Shown: positions 29,632 to 39,827, counted from the stretch's first letter. The stretch is DNA of 44,543 nt from Spartobacteria bacterium (GCA_947499885.1 CANMQB010000003.1:1-44543); one strand, 5' to 3'. Numbers and translations are program-made. The notes: generated by a model from the letters alone, not told the origin.

Positions 29632-30798
29632 ATGCGCGATCTTTTTCTTTGGTTTGTGGCAGGTGAGGAGAGCGGCGATGCGCGCGCGGTGGAGATCATG
29701 CAAGCCATCAAAACGCAACACCCGTCCGTAATCTTCGGCGGAGCTGGTGGCAACGCCATGCAGGCGCTAAGCGAGGAGCAATTCGATAATTGGGTGCAGC
29801 GTGCTGCAGTCACCGGTTTGTGGGATGTCCTGAAAAACTACGGCTACTTCAGGAAAAAGTTCAACGTGATGTTGACGACCATTCGTAACAAAAAACCCGA
29901 TGCCGTTGTGCTGGTCGATTATCCCGGCTTCAACCTCCGCCTAGCACGGACGCTTAGGGAGAGCGGGTACAACGGAAAAATCCTCTACTACATAAGCCCC
30001 CAAGTCTGGGCATGGAACAGGGGGCGAATTCCCAAGATGGCACGCTATCTGGATCTGATGATCTGCGTTTTTCCTTTTGAGGCCCCGATGTATGAAGCCA
30101 GCGGTCTGCACACCGTCTTTGTGGGGCATCCCCTGCTTGAAGCGCTTACTCGCCAGATGCGAAAATTCCAGCGCGAACCGAGTTTGCTCGGACTTTTTCC
30201 AGGAAGTAGGGAGCGAGAAGTGAAAAGGAATTTTCCCGTGATGCTCGAAGCAGCCCGCTTGGTAGCCAACCAAATGCCAGATGTTCGCTTTGAAGCCTCC
30301 GCAGCATCCCAATCGCGTGCCGAGACCATGCGCCAGATGGCAGTGGGTTTTCCAATCGAAATCCGCGAGGGCAACGCCCACGAACTCATGCAACGCGCGA
30401 CGGCGGGAATTGTCTGCTCGGGCACCGCCACGCTGGAAGCCGCATTTTTTGGCCTTCCCTACGCCCTCATCTACAAAACGGCTTGGCTTACTTTCGAGGT
30501 CGGCAAGCGTCTTGTCGATGTCAACGCACTGGGAATTGTGAATATTTTAAACAACTACCGCATCAATCCACCTGCCAATCCAAGCCTGCCTGCGAAAGCT
30601 GCTCCCCACGTCGTGCGAGAATTCATCCAGAACGATGCCACACCGCAGTCCCTCGCAGACGAATCCCTGCGCCTGATGAAAAACGAATCCGCACGCCTAG
30701 AACTTCGCAAACAACTCGTTGAAATCATCTCCACGCTCAAAGCCGAAGGCGCAACCAACAGGGCCGCAAAAACCCTGCTTAATGCTCTGAGCAAATGA
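29632..30798 (+). CDS. lpxB: Lipid-A-disaccharide synthase
   Basis: FVAGEESGDARAVEIMQAI; PDAVVLVDYPGFNLRLAR; YYISPQVWAWNRGRI; TVFVGHPLLE; LFPGSREREV; CSGTATLEAAFFGLPYALIYKT. Confidence 0.96.
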   Translation: MRDLFLWFVAGEESGDARAVEIMQAIKTQHPSVIFGGAGGNAMQALSEEQFDNWVQRAAVTGLWDVLKNYGYFRKKFNVMLTTIRNKKPDAVVLVDYPGFNLRLARTLRESGYNGKILYYISPQVWAWNRGRIPKMARYLDLMICVFPFEAPMYEASGLHTVFVGHPLLEALTRQMRKFQREPSLLGLFPGSREREVKRNFPVMLEAARLVANQMPDVRFEASAASQSRAETMRQMAVGFPIEIREGNAHELMQRATAGIVCSGTATLEAAFFGLPYALIYKTAWLTFEVGKRLVDVNALGIVNILNNYRINPPANPSLPAKAAPHVVREFIQNDATPQSLADESLRLMKNESARLELRKQLVEIISTLKAEGATNRAAKTLLNALSK

Positions 30799-30800
30799 CA

Positions 30801-30863
30801 GCCCGAGTCTAAGCCAAAACCAAAGTACTCGGGCCAAAAAATGAACGATCGTTCGTTTTTTGG
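30801..30863. terminator. Tandem palindromes between convergent lpxB and rapA; likely bidirectional terminator
   Basis: GCCCGAGT (30801-30808)/ACTCGGGC (30827-30834), then ccaaaaaatgaacgatcgttcgttttttgg (30834-30863), a near-perfect 30-nt palindrome with A/T flanks. Confidence 0.7.
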
Positions 30864-30954
30864 TTTGTTGAGGGACAGGGTGGAATAGTCGGAGAAGTTG
30901 GGGAGTTTTTCGCTTTTGCGGCGGGGCGGATATCTTGAAAAACGTGGTGGGGCG

Positions 30955-33675
30955 TTACTTTGATAGGCGCAGCACGAGTTTGAGCGTATCGGCGCGGATG
31001 GTTGCGGAATCTATGGCACTGAGGAGCGATGCTTTCAGTGATTGAAGGGCTTCGATTTCGCTGGGGCGAATGTGATCATTGATGAGGCGCAAGTCTTCAA
31101 GGCGGTCGATTTCGGCTGTGATTTGATCTGATGCCTTTTGGCGGGCGATTTGGATGATGGCTTCTTTGCGGGCGTTTGCGAACTCAGCCGCCTTTGCGAG
31201 CATTGCCGGTAGGTGCTTTTTCTTGAAGACAGGAGTGTCGAGCAGGGTGAAGACATCCCCCGTTTCTAGGACGGCGCTGCGAAACTCGTCATCGTCGCAA
31301 CAGTCTTTTAGTGATTGATCCACCACAATGCGTAGAGGGGTGGCTGGCAGGAAGCGGTCGGCATGCAGAGTGGGAGGGGCGATGGATTCGATAACGAAGT
31401 GGGCTTCGAGGAGAATGCCGTCCGCCTGATCAGATTTCCAAACGGCGAAAACCGAATTGCCTGTTTCCATTCCAAGAATGGCATCGAGTGCGGCGAGAAC
31501 GAGGGGGTGGTCGGGTGTGACAAATCCAATGTCCTCGCGCGAGAGAGCGCGACTGCGCTGGAAGGTTACCGTGGTACCTTCCGGGGCGAGGCCTGGGAGC
31601 GTGGCGGTCTGGGATCCACCGCTCTTGAGCAGATAACTCCGCAAACCGAGTTCCTCAACCTGAACTCCCAAGTGGTCGAGCATGCGGATGAAGAAGGCTT
31701 CAAAGTCGGCATCGGCATCCTGACGCTGAATCGACTCGATGAGCGGTTTGGCAATTTCTGGCCGGTTGGAATTGAGCTCGAGAAGTCGATCGTGGCCACC
31801 CTGAAGTCGTTTGGTGATTTTCTTGGCTTCTGCGGAGGTTTCCCTGATGAGTTGAGCCAATCCAGCAGGGGCAAGATTTTCCGAGAGAGCATGGATTTTT
31901 TTCTCAAAGCGGAGCATGAGATCGGAGGCTCCATGGGGATTTTTTTGAAAGGCGTCGAGCGCCTCGTGATACCAGTGCGCGAGCACATCAGCGCGGGTAC
32001 CCTCCTCGAACGGGACATGGATATGGATGGTCGAGGTCTGGCCGATTCGGTCGAGGCGTCCGATACGCTGCTCGAGCAACTCGGGATTATCCGGCAGATC
32101 GAAGAGGACTAGGTGGTGGGCAAATTGAAAATTCCGGCCTTCGCTGCCGATTTCGGAGCAGATAAGCAAGCGTGCACCGTCCTCTTCGGCGAAGTAAGCG
32201 GCATTGCGATCGCGTTGGAGCAGGGTAAGGCCCTCGTGGAAGACTGCGGCGGCGATTTTGATTTCCTTCTGCAGACGGTTCAGGATTTCTGTGGCTGTAT
32301 CCGGGGACTTGCAGATGACGAGCACCTTTTGCTTTTTGAGTTCTTTGAGGAGAGCGATGAGCCAGCGGATTTTTGCTGCGGTTTCATCCGCCTCTGGGGG
32401 CAACTCGGCAAGGTGGGCCTTGCGCTTTGGGAAGCCCGAGAGTGCGGCGCGGGTGTTGCGGAAGATAACTCGACCAGTTCCGTATTCATCGAGCAGTGAT
32501 GAGACCACGCGGTCACGCGCGGAAACATCGCCTGCTAGAAACTCGGCATAGTGGCCGGACACGCGTGTGCCTTTGAAAATAGAGTCGTCGGGAATTTTCT
32601 TTCCCGCCAGCAAGGCGTCGATGGATTTTGCGACGGACTCGTATTGTTCCGACTCACTGAGAAAAGCCTCGAGGCTATCGTAGCGGTTTGGATCAAGCAG
32701 ACGGAGACGGGCGAAATGGCCATCCATGCCGAGCTGCTGGGGGGTCGCCGTGAGAAGAAGAAGGGAGGAAGCGGCCACGGAGAGTGATTCGACGAGCTGA
32801 TACTCGGGACTAGCCTCTTTCGGCGACCATTTGAGGTGGTGGGCCTCATCCACCACTAAGAGATCCCATCCGGCCTCGCGCGCTTGAGCCGCACGCTTGG
32901 AATTGCTCGAAAGAAAATCGATCGCACAAATGACGAGCTGGCTGTCCAGAAAGGGATTGGCTCCATCCAACTCCAGCGAGGCGCAACGGTCCTCATCGAA
33001 AATGCTGAAGGAAATCTGAAACCGGCGAAACATTTCCACAAACCACTGGTTGAGCAAAGCCGGGGGCAGAAGAATCAAAATACGACCAGCGCGGCCTGTG
33101 ATGTGGAGCCGGTGCAGAATGAGCCCAGCCTCGATCGTTTTACCAAGGCCCACCTCATCGGCCAGAAGGACTCTGGGGTTGATCCGAGCAGAGACATCTG
33201 CGGCGATGGAAATCTGGTGTGGAATCAAATCCACGCGTCCACCGGCAAAGCCACGAATCGGACTCTGGCGCATCTCACGACGGCGATGTAGACATTCCAC
33301 CCGGAGCTTGAAGCGCTCCAACTCATCCACCTGACCGGCGAGGAGACGATCTTCGGGTTTAGAAAAAGTGATGTTGTCGGAAAGTTCCGCCTCGGCGACA
33401 TCCCTCGACCCGCAGCGATAAGTTAGCAAACCGCCGGCATTGATGAGAGAGTCCACATGAAGACTCTCACCAGAGTGCGTTCGCACGGAGTCACCCTCCT
33501 TGAAAGCCACACGTCGGATAGGAGCACTGCCGAGGGCATACTGGCGGTGTTCGCTTGCGGCGGGGAAAAAAATTTCGGCACGGCCAAACTCGCTTTTTAA
33601 GACAATACCGAGACCGAGTTCTGGCTCGGTATCGCTGACCCATCGTTGGCCGGGAGCGGGAGTGATTTTACTCAT
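30955..33675 (-). CDS. rapA: RapA/HepA-family SNF2 ATPase (RNA polymerase recycling factor-like)
   Basis: GQRWVSDTEPELGLGIVL N-terminus; DLIPHQISIAADVSARINPRVLLADEVGLGKTIEAGLILHRL; DLLVVDEAHHL; LLLLTATPQQLG; ICSEIGSEGRNFQFAHHLVLFDLPDNPELLEQRIGRLDRIGQ. Confidence 0.93.
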   Translation of the reverse strand: MSKITPAPGQRWVSDTEPELGLGIVLKSEFGRAEIFFPAASEHRQYALGSAPIRRVAFKEGDSVRTHSGESLHVDSLINAGGLLTYRCGSRDVAEAELSDNITFSKPEDRLLAGQVDELERFKLRVECLHRRREMRQSPIRGFAGGRVDLIPHQISIAADVSARINPRVLLADEVGLGKTIEAGLILHRLHITGRAGRILILLPPALLNQWFVEMFRRFQISFSIFDEDRCASLELDGANPFLDSQLVICAIDFLSSNSKRAAQAREAGWDLLVVDEAHHLKWSPKEASPEYQLVESLSVAASSLLLLTATPQQLGMDGHFARLRLLDPNRYDSLEAFLSESEQYESVAKSIDALLAGKKIPDDSIFKGTRVSGHYAEFLAGDVSARDRVVSSLLDEYGTGRVIFRNTRAALSGFPKRKAHLAELPPEADETAAKIRWLIALLKELKKQKVLVICKSPDTATEILNRLQKEIKIAAAVFHEGLTLLQRDRNAAYFAEEDGARLLICSEIGSEGRNFQFAHHLVLFDLPDNPELLEQRIGRLDRIGQTSTIHIHVPFEEGTRADVLAHWYHEALDAFQKNPHGASDLMLRFEKKIHALSENLAPAGLAQLIRETSAEAKKITKRLQGGHDRLLELNSNRPEIAKPLIESIQRQDADADFEAFFIRMLDHLGVQVEELGLRSYLLKSGGSQTATLPGLAPEGTTVTFQRSRALSREDIGFVTPDHPLVLAALDAILGMETGNSVFAVWKSDQADGILLEAHFVIESIAPPTLHADRFLPATPLRIVVDQSLKDCCDDDEFRSAVLETGDVFTLLDTPVFKKKHLPAMLAKAAEFANARKEAIIQIARQKASDQITAEIDRLEDLRLINDHIRPSEIEALQSLKASLLSAIDSATIRADTLKLVLRLSK

Positions 33676-35558
33676 AAGGTCGAAAGTTCCTCCCAACGGG
33701 CGTAGAGACGCTCGATCTCGGAGCGACCAGATTGAAGTTTGGCCAAGATAGCAGGGGCTTCCGAGGCCCGCTCGATTTGGAATTTGGGGTCGTTCAGCAA
33801 GTCTTCAAGCGCGACAGCGGCTTGTTCGGCTTCAAGAATTGTTCTCTCCATTCCTTCCAGTTCGGATTTTTCCTTGTAGGTCAGCTTGCGCCCAACGGGA
33901 GCGGGGACGACTGCGGGCTTGGAAGCTGGCACGTCGAACGTGCGGGCGAGATTTTTGCCATGCTGCTCGCGGTGTTTTTTCTTCTCCAAGTAATAGGAAT
34001 AGTTGCCCGACTGAATGTGAATGCCCCCTGACTCGAAAGCTATGATCTGGTCGCAAATACGGTCCAAGAAGTAGCGGTCGTGACTGACAACAAGGACTGT
34101 GCCATCGAAGACGGCGAGCGCCTCTTCCAGCATGCGCAGGCTGCTCAGATCGAGATCATTTGTTGGCTCATCGAGTACGATCACATTGCCTCCCCGACAC
34201 AGGGTCTTTGCAAGCATGAGCCGTGCACGCTCACCACCAGAGAGCTTATCCACTCGCTCGTTCACTCGAGATTCATCAAACAAAAATCGGCGCAGGTAGG
34301 ATCGGACCGTGAGCATTTGTGTTCCAAACCGAACCATCCCACTTGTGCCGCCAATTTCTTCCATGACAGTACCGACTCCATTGAGCTGAGCGCGGCTTTG
34401 GTCAATGTAGTTGAAAACGACGCGCTTTCCGATGGTTGCGCTACCCTCGCTTGGTTCCTGTTGACCGAGGCAGATGCGAAGGAGCGTGGTCTTGCCGACA
34501 CCGTTTCGCCCGACGATGCCGGTGCACTGGCCGGGCCGGAGCGAAAGATCGAGATGACGGAATAGCCATCGCTGCGAATCGCCGCGCGGGATTGAGACCC
34601 CCACATTCACTAATTCCACGGCTGTGTTACCGATTTCGGGTGCTGGAGGAATCAGAAGATCCATTTCACGTTCCTCTGGCGGGGCGCTTTGACCCGCAAC
34701 TTGGTAGAATGACTCCAAGCGGTGCTTGGACTTGGAGCGCTGAGCACGAACCCCGGCACGAACATATTCGAGCTCCGCCTTAATGAAACGCTGACGGCGG
34801 CGTTCGGATTGTTCCACGATCTGTTGTCGGAGCGCCTTGGATTCGAGATAGGCGGTATAATTTCCTGGATGCGAGAACGCCTGACCGAAGCTTATCTCCG
34901 CAATGCGGGTGGCGATGGTTTCCAAAAAATACCTATCGTGAGTTACAAAAATGATCGCACCGGGAAAGCTCTGGAGAAAGCCTTCGAGCCAGTCAATCGA
35001 CTCTGCATCGAGATGGTTTGTCGGCTCGTCCAGCAGCAGAAGATCGGGCTGGGAGGCAAGGGCGCGACAGAGCGCCACGCGGCGTTTCTCGCCGCCTGAG
35101 AGCGGAGCGACGGGAGCGTCAAGCGGAGGAGCGTCGAGCGCTCCAGCCAGAGATTTGATGCGGGTCTCGAGATTCCACCCATCCGCATGCTGGATGAGAT
35201 CGAGAAGCTCGTGGAGCTCGGCATCGCTCCCCTCGCCGCTTTCGTAGCGGCGCATCCACTCCACGAGATCAGCAGCGCCGGACTCGATGTTTTCAAGAAC
35301 TGTGCGTGTGGGATCGAGTTCAAATTCCTGCGGTAGGTAGCCGGTGCGAAGCCCACGACGGCGTGAGATTTCGCCCGAGTCTGGATCATTTGCTCCGGCG
35401 AGGATTTTCAGAAGACTTGTCTTGCCACAGCCATTGCGTCCAACGAGGCCGACTTTCTCTCCCGGTGAGACGGTGAGTGTGACTCCGTTGAGGAGAACCT
35501 GAGTGCCATAGGCGAGCTTGATTTCTTGGGCGGAGAGGAGTGATGGAATTGCGGACAT
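33672..35558 (-). CDS. ABC-F family ATP-binding protein (Uup-like)
   Basis: Two NBDs (GLVGRNGCGKTSLLKIL, GIVGRNGVGKTTLLRICLG), LSGGEKRRVALCRALASQPDLLLLDEPTNHLD, LSGGERARLMLAKTLCRGGNVIVLDEPTNDLD, Uup-like C-terminus. Confidence 0.94.
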   Translation of the reverse strand: MSAIPSLLSAQEIKLAYGTQVLLNGVTLTVSPGEKVGLVGRNGCGKTSLLKILAGANDPDSGEISRRRGLRTGYLPQEFELDPTRTVLENIESGAADLVEWMRRYESGEGSDAELHELLDLIQHADGWNLETRIKSLAGALDAPPLDAPVAPLSGGEKRRVALCRALASQPDLLLLDEPTNHLDAESIDWLEGFLQSFPGAIIFVTHDRYFLETIATRIAEISFGQAFSHPGNYTAYLESKALRQQIVEQSERRRQRFIKAELEYVRAGVRAQRSKSKHRLESFYQVAGQSAPPEEREMDLLIPPAPEIGNTAVELVNVGVSIPRGDSQRWLFRHLDLSLRPGQCTGIVGRNGVGKTTLLRICLGQQEPSEGSATIGKRVVFNYIDQSRAQLNGVGTVMEEIGGTSGMVRFGTQMLTVRSYLRRFLFDESRVNERVDKLSGGERARLMLAKTLCRGGNVIVLDEPTNDLDLSSLRMLEEALAVFDGTVLVVSHDRYFLDRICDQIIAFESGGIHIQSGNYSYYLEKKKHREQHGKNLARTFDVPASKPAVVPAPVGRKLTYKEKSELEGMERTILEAEQAAVALEDLLNDPKFQIERASEAPAILAKLQSGRSEIERLYARWEELSTL

Positions 35559-36002
35559 TTAAAAGGAAAAGATATCGGGAGTGTTGAAGGCGTTTTGAAT
35601 GTGGCGAACTTCCCGGGGTGGGCCGATGACGACTTCGATGATGTCGAACCTGTATGTGATATCTGGCATGTCCAGCATGCGGAGCCATTTCATTGCGCCG
35701 CGAATAATGAGGCTCTGTTTTTTTTCGTCAACCGCATCCGATGGTCGTCCAAATTCTTCATGCGAGCGGGTCTTGACTTCCACAAACACAAGCTCGCCAT
35801 GCGGCTTATCGCGGCAAACGATATCGACCTCACCGCCATGCGGAGCACGGAAGTTTCGGTAAAGAATTTTATGACGATGGAGCCGAAGATAGGCGACTGC
35901 GATATCCTCGCCTTCATTCCCGAGCGCGATGTGTGCCGCTTCACCAGAGTTCCGCCTGCGCAACCGGCGCAAAGCTTCTGCGATGGATTGGACAAGGGCC
36001 AT
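35559..36002 (-). CDS. YraN/UPF0102 family endonuclease-like protein
   Basis: LGNEGEDIAVAYLRLHRHKILYRNFRAPHGGEVDIVCRD...LVFVEVKTRSHEEFG. ORF opens at 36083; MALVQSIAEAL start at 36002 chosen. Confidence 0.85.
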   Translation of the reverse strand: MALVQSIAEALRRLRRRNSGEAAHIALGNEGEDIAVAYLRLHRHKILYRNFRAPHGGEVDIVCRDKPHGELVFVEVKTRSHEEFGRPSDAVDEKKQSLIIRGAMKWLRMLDMPDITYRFDIIEVVIGPPREVRHIQNAFNTPDIFSF

Positions 36003-36555
36003 GGACTCGGAGTTTGGCAAAGTGTTCTGCCGTTGGGTAGCCTTTATGCTTTGCAAATCCATACTCAGGATAGAGTCGGTCATTTTCCAACATGATGAGG
36101 TCGCGCTCGACCTTGGCTATGATACTTGCCGCAGCGATGCTCAAGCTTAGGCCATCACCTCCGACCAAAGCAGTCTGCGGGCATGGAAAATTAGGAACAG
36201 GAAGGCCATCGATAAGGGCGTGGGCGGGGCGGGGCGAAAGTTGCTCGATGACCGCGCGCATCCCAGAGTGGGTCGCGCCGAGGATGTTCAGGCGATCGAT
36301 TTCCTGCGCCGGGATTGCGATGGATGTCCAGCGAATCTCAGAATTCCCCGTGATCTCCGCGTAAAGTCGCTCGCGCGCTTTGGGTGTGAGTTTTTTGGAG
36401 TCGTTGAGACCATGTAGCTCAAAATCCGGTGGCAGGATGACTCCGCCAATAACAACAGGACCCGCGAGCGGTCCGCGACCTGCCTCATCGATACCCGCGA
36501 CGGGGGTGAATCCTAGAGACGACAGACGATGCTCATGAATGAGGGAGCAAGGCAT
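35941..36555 (-). CDS. rnhB: Ribonuclease HII
   Basis: VAGIDEAGRGPLAGPVVIGGVILP; LNDSKKLTPKARERLYAEI; HALIDGLPVPNFP; AAASIIAKVERDLIM; HKGYPTAEHF. Confidence 0.95.
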   Translation of the reverse strand: MPCSLIHEHRLSSLGFTPVAGIDEAGRGPLAGPVVIGGVILPPDFELHGLNDSKKLTPKARERLYAEITGNSEIRWTSIAIPAQEIDRLNILGATHSGMRAVIEQLSPRPAHALIDGLPVPNFPCPQTALVGGDGLSLSIAAASIIAKVERDLIMLENDRLYPEYGFAKHKGYPTAEHFAKLRVHGPCPIHRRSFAPVAQAELW

Positions 36556-36689
36556 GCGTGGTGTTTAGAATGAGATCATCCAGATTCAGGCTTCAGACAC
36601 TCTCCTTGCGGAGGCAAAGCGCTGCTGATGATCGCACAGCGGACTCCATACTGGCGCGTGAGAGACGCAAAAAGCTCTAGATTTATTTT

Positions 36690-36718
36690 ATAATAAACAC
36701 AAGCAAGCACGCTGACAA
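36690..36718 (-). promoter_or_regulatory. Predicted sigma70-like promoter for rnhB operon
   Basis: On - strand TTGTCA (36718-36713), 17-bp spacer, TATTAT (36695-36690). Confidence 0.55.
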
Positions 36719-36811
36719 ACATCATGCCTGTGCATTTTATAATGAATGATCAGTTGGAAAAACCAATCGACCAAAAACCCAAGGTCAGAACGAAAACCTC
36801 GTTTGAACCAC

Positions 36812-37165
36812 TCAGGCGCGGTCTGTCCGGTCTTTAACCGTAGTGGCCGATTTTCCTTTGCGGGAGCGGAGGTAGTTCAGTTTCGCACGGCGAACAGCAC
36901 CACGGCGCTCGACCTCGATCTTGGCGATGCGAGGTGAATGAATTGGAAAAACGCGTTCTACACCCTCACCATAGGAAACACGGCGGACGGTGAAGTTTTC
37001 ATTAATACCAGCGCCTTTGCGGCCAATCACGATACCCGAATAAATCTGGATTCGTTCTTTTTCGCCTTCCACCACGCGAGTATGGACTTTGATTGTGTCT
37101 CCAACTTGGAAAGGGGTGATGTCGGACTTGAATTGTTCGGCTTCGATTTTGGCTAGTATGGACAT
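36812..37165 (-). CDS. rplS: 50S ribosomal protein L19
   Basis: [89 protein letters not shown]. Confidence 0.97.
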   Translation of the reverse strand: MSILAKIEAEQFKSDITPFQVGDTIKVHTRVVEGEKERIQIYSGIVIGRKGAGINENFTVRRVSYGEGVERVFPIHSPRIAKIEVERRGAVRRAKLNYLRSRKGKSATTVKDRTDRA

Positions 37166-37182
37166 AGGAAATTTTCTAAAAA

Positions 37183-37812
37183 TTACTTGAGGGGAGTTTC
37201 TGTTGCAGGGAGAACGCCAATGCTGTTGGTCTCGTTGTATTGAGTCTTTTTGTAGACAGCTCCATCACCGCCCTTACGGATGACTACAAAACCTGCGTCT
37301 TTAAACGGAATGTCGTTAGTAAGAGGCTTGGCGTAGATATAATTTTTTGTCGTTGCAAATAAAGTTGTTCCAGCATCAGCATCTTGAACTCTGTAAATCG
37401 AAAAAGCGCAGTTTGCTAGTCCGATTGTGACGTTGCTTGCAGTAACTGTTCCGGGCGTGATACCTGAAACAGAAAAAATTTTGACAGCTTCTTGTGGTTT
37501 GAAAAAATCGTTGTTCACCAACATATTAACATAAGTTTGTATACTAGTCACACTATTTGTTACATCACCAGGCCATCCGAAGTTAGTCGAACCGGTAGTC
37601 GAGGCATCGGTAGCTGCATTGAAGTTAGCGGTATAGATTTGCCTGAGATTGGACAAAGCACCTGTCATCTGGGCCTTGGTTATGGCACCAGTAATCGAAG
37701 GAAGCGACAATGAAGCCAGAATCGCAATGATCGATATAACGACCAAAAGTTCGACGAGGGTGAATGCGGTAAGTCGTTTGAGAAGTTTTAAAGAATTTGA
37801 AAAGTTTTTCAC
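37183..37812 (-). CDS. Type IV pilin/type II secretion pseudopilin-like protein
   Basis: [39 protein letters not shown] class III signal. Likely GTG start at 37812; the longer ORF extends into dapL antisense frame. Confidence 0.82.
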   Translation of the reverse strand: MKNFSNSLKLLKRLTAFTLVELLVVISIIAILASLSLPSITGAITKAQMTGALSNLRQIYTANFNAATDASTTGSTNFGWPGDVTNSVTSIQTYVNMLVNNDFFKPQEAVKIFSVSGITPGTVTASNVTIGLANCAFSIYRVQDADAGTTLFATTKNYIYAKPLTNDIPFKDAGFVVIRKGGDGAVYKKTQYNETNSIGVLPATETPLK

Positions 37813-37864
37813 AGTAGAAATGGGCAGAGGGTTAGGAAAGACTATATAAAGCGAAAGACCGAGT

Positions 37865-39106
37865 TCAAGTCCAGCAAATTTTTTCCAACCTTTTTGCCAC
37901 CTCTTCCACATTCGTCCTGCTATTGAACGCCGAGATCCGGAAGTAGCCCTCTCCGGCGGGTCCGAAGCCGCTACCTGGGGTGATGACGACATTGGCTTCC
38001 TGAAGCATTTTATCGAAAACTTGCCAACTGGTGAGATGCTTGGAAGCGTGGACCCAGATGTAAGGGGCGTTGATTCCACCGAGGGTTGCGAGGCCACATT
38101 TCTCTGCCGCCGTGCGGAGGATGGCGGCATTGTCCATGTAATGCTCGATGAGTGCGGCGACTTGTTCTTTCCCAGCGGGCGAGTAAAGGGCCTCGGCAGC
38201 GCGTTGGGTGACGTAGCCGACGCCGTTAAATTTTGTGCTGAAGCGGCGGTTCCAGAGCGGGTGAAGTGCAGTTATTTCACCGGTGGCTGTACGGCATTTC
38301 AGCTCCTTTGGAAGGACGGTAAACGCGCAGCGGACTCCGGTGAAACCACCGTTCTTTGAAAAACTGCGAAATTCAATGGCACAACGACGTGCTCCCGGGA
38401 TTTCATAGATGGAATGCGGGATCTCGGGGTCGCGGATGTAGGCCTCGTAGGCGGCGTCGAAGAGGATGACCGCGTCATTCGCCAGGGCGTATTCCACCCA
38501 AGCCGTGAGTTGTGCCCGCGTGGCTGTGGCCCCAGTCGGGTTGTTTGGGTAGCAGAGATAAATGAGATCCACTTTCTCCTTGGGAATCTCAGGCACGAAG
38601 CCGTTCTCAGCACTGCATGGCAAATAAACCAGTCCGCTGTATAGGCCGCTCTCATCAGCCTCACCAGTGTGTCCAGCCATGACATTGGTATCCACATAGA
38701 CGGGATAAACTGGGTCCATCACGGCAATGCGATTGTTGCTACCAAAAACATCCAGGATATTTCCACAGTCGCACTTGGAGCCATCGGAAACAAAAATCTC
38801 ATCATCCGCGACGTCGAGTCCACACGAGCGGTAGTCGTTTTCCGCGATGGCGTGCCTCAGAAATTCATAGCCCTGCTCGGGACCATATCCCCGGAAGCTG
38901 CCGCGTTCACCCATTTCATCGACCGCCTTGTGCATGGCCTCGCGAACGGCAGAAGGCAAGGGCTCGGTCACATCGCCGATTCCGCAGCGAATGAGGCGGG
39001 TGGCACCTTCGGGGTTGGCGTCTGTGAAGGCTTTGACGCGGCGATTGATCTCGGGAAAAAGGTAACCCGCTTTGAGCTTGAGATAATTTGAATTGAGGTG
39101 AGCCAT
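37865..39106 (-). CDS. dapL: LL-diaminopimelate aminotransferase
   Basis: [88 protein letters not shown]. Confidence 0.95.
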   Translation of the reverse strand: MAHLNSNYLKLKAGYLFPEINRRVKAFTDANPEGATRLIRCGIGDVTEPLPSAVREAMHKAVDEMGERGSFRGYGPEQGYEFLRHAIAENDYRSCGLDVADDEIFVSDGSKCDCGNILDVFGSNNRIAVMDPVYPVYVDTNVMAGHTGEADESGLYSGLVYLPCSAENGFVPEIPKEKVDLIYLCYPNNPTGATATRAQLTAWVEYALANDAVILFDAAYEAYIRDPEIPHSIYEIPGARRCAIEFRSFSKNGGFTGVRCAFTVLPKELKCRTATGEITALHPLWNRRFSTKFNGVGYVTQRAAEALYSPAGKEQVAALIEHYMDNAAILRTAAEKCGLATLGGINAPYIWVHASKHLTSWQVFDKMLQEANVVITPGSGFGPAGEGYFRISAFNSRTNVEEVAKRLEKICWT

Positions 39107-39130
39107 GATTGAAGAAGACGAGTTAAGCAA

Positions 39131-39160
39131 AAACGCCCGACCGTTTCCAGTCGGGCGTTT
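39131..39160 (-). terminator. Rho-independent terminator after sodA
   Basis: aaacgcccgac (39131-39141)/gtcgggcgttt (39150-39160), 11-bp perfect stem with 8-nt loop; T run on - strand; between sodA stop (39182) and dapL start (39106). Confidence 0.85.
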
Positions 39161-39181
39161 GACTTTAAGAAGGATCGTTGA

Positions 39182-39805
39182 TCAGGCGTTGGCGAAATTT
39201 TTCTCCACAGCGGACCAGTTGATCGTGTTCCACCAGGCCTTGAGGTAATCGGCGCGGCGGTTTTGGTAGTTCAGGTAGTAGGCGTGTTCCCACACATCGC
39301 AACCAAGCACAGGCGTACCAGTGCACTCGGCGACACCTGTCATGAGAGGGTTGTCTTGGTTAGGCGTCGAGCAAATGGCGACCGACTTATCGGCTTTCAC
39401 GCAGAGCCACACCCAACCGCTACCGAAACGACCGAGGCCAGCGGCTTCGAATTTGGCTTTGAAATCGTCGAAGCTTCCAAAGGCAGCATTGATGGCATCA
39501 GCGAGCGCACCGGATGGAGCGCCGCCTGCGGATGGTCCCATAAGATTCCAGAAGAAGGTGTGATTCCAGTGTCCACCGCCATTGTTGCGAACGGATCCAC
39601 GGATCGCTTCTGGCACGGCAGCGAGGTTACCGATGAGTTCCTCGAGGGTCTTTGAGGCTAGCTCCGGGGCGCTTTCGAGGGCTTTGTTGAGATTTGTGAC
39701 GTATGTGGCGTGATGTTTCCCGTGATGGATTTCCATCGTGCGGGCATCAATATTTGGCTCGAGAGCCGTAGCGGCATAGGGAAGGGATGGTAGTTCGAAT
39801 GACAT
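39182..39805 (-). CDS. Superoxide dismutase (Mn/Fe family)
   Basis: [77 protein letters not shown]. Confidence 0.97.
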   Translation of the reverse strand: MSFELPSLPYAATALEPNIDARTMEIHHGKHHATYVTNLNKALESAPELASKTLEELIGNLAAVPEAIRGSVRNNGGGHWNHTFFWNLMGPSAGGAPSGALADAINAAFGSFDDFKAKFEAAGLGRFGSGWVWLCVKADKSVAICSTPNQDNPLMTGVAECTGTPVLGCDVWEHAYYLNYQNRRADYLKAWWNTINWSAVEKNFANA

Positions 39806-39827
39806 AATATTTTTTATGGTTGAGAGG

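Noticed and set aside
31363-32112. 249-aa ORF on + strand opposite rapA
   Set aside because: Antisense shadow; the sense frame carries clear SNF2 motifs.
36556-36811. tRNA or other structured RNA gene in the rnhB/rplS gap
   Set aside because: No tRNA arms or T-loop consensus seen; only promoter-like elements are supportable.
37813-38130. N-terminal extension of the pilin ORF ([11 protein letters not shown]...)
   Set aside because: Runs through the antisense of dapL and lacks pilin features; GTG at 37812 places the class III signal near the N-terminus.
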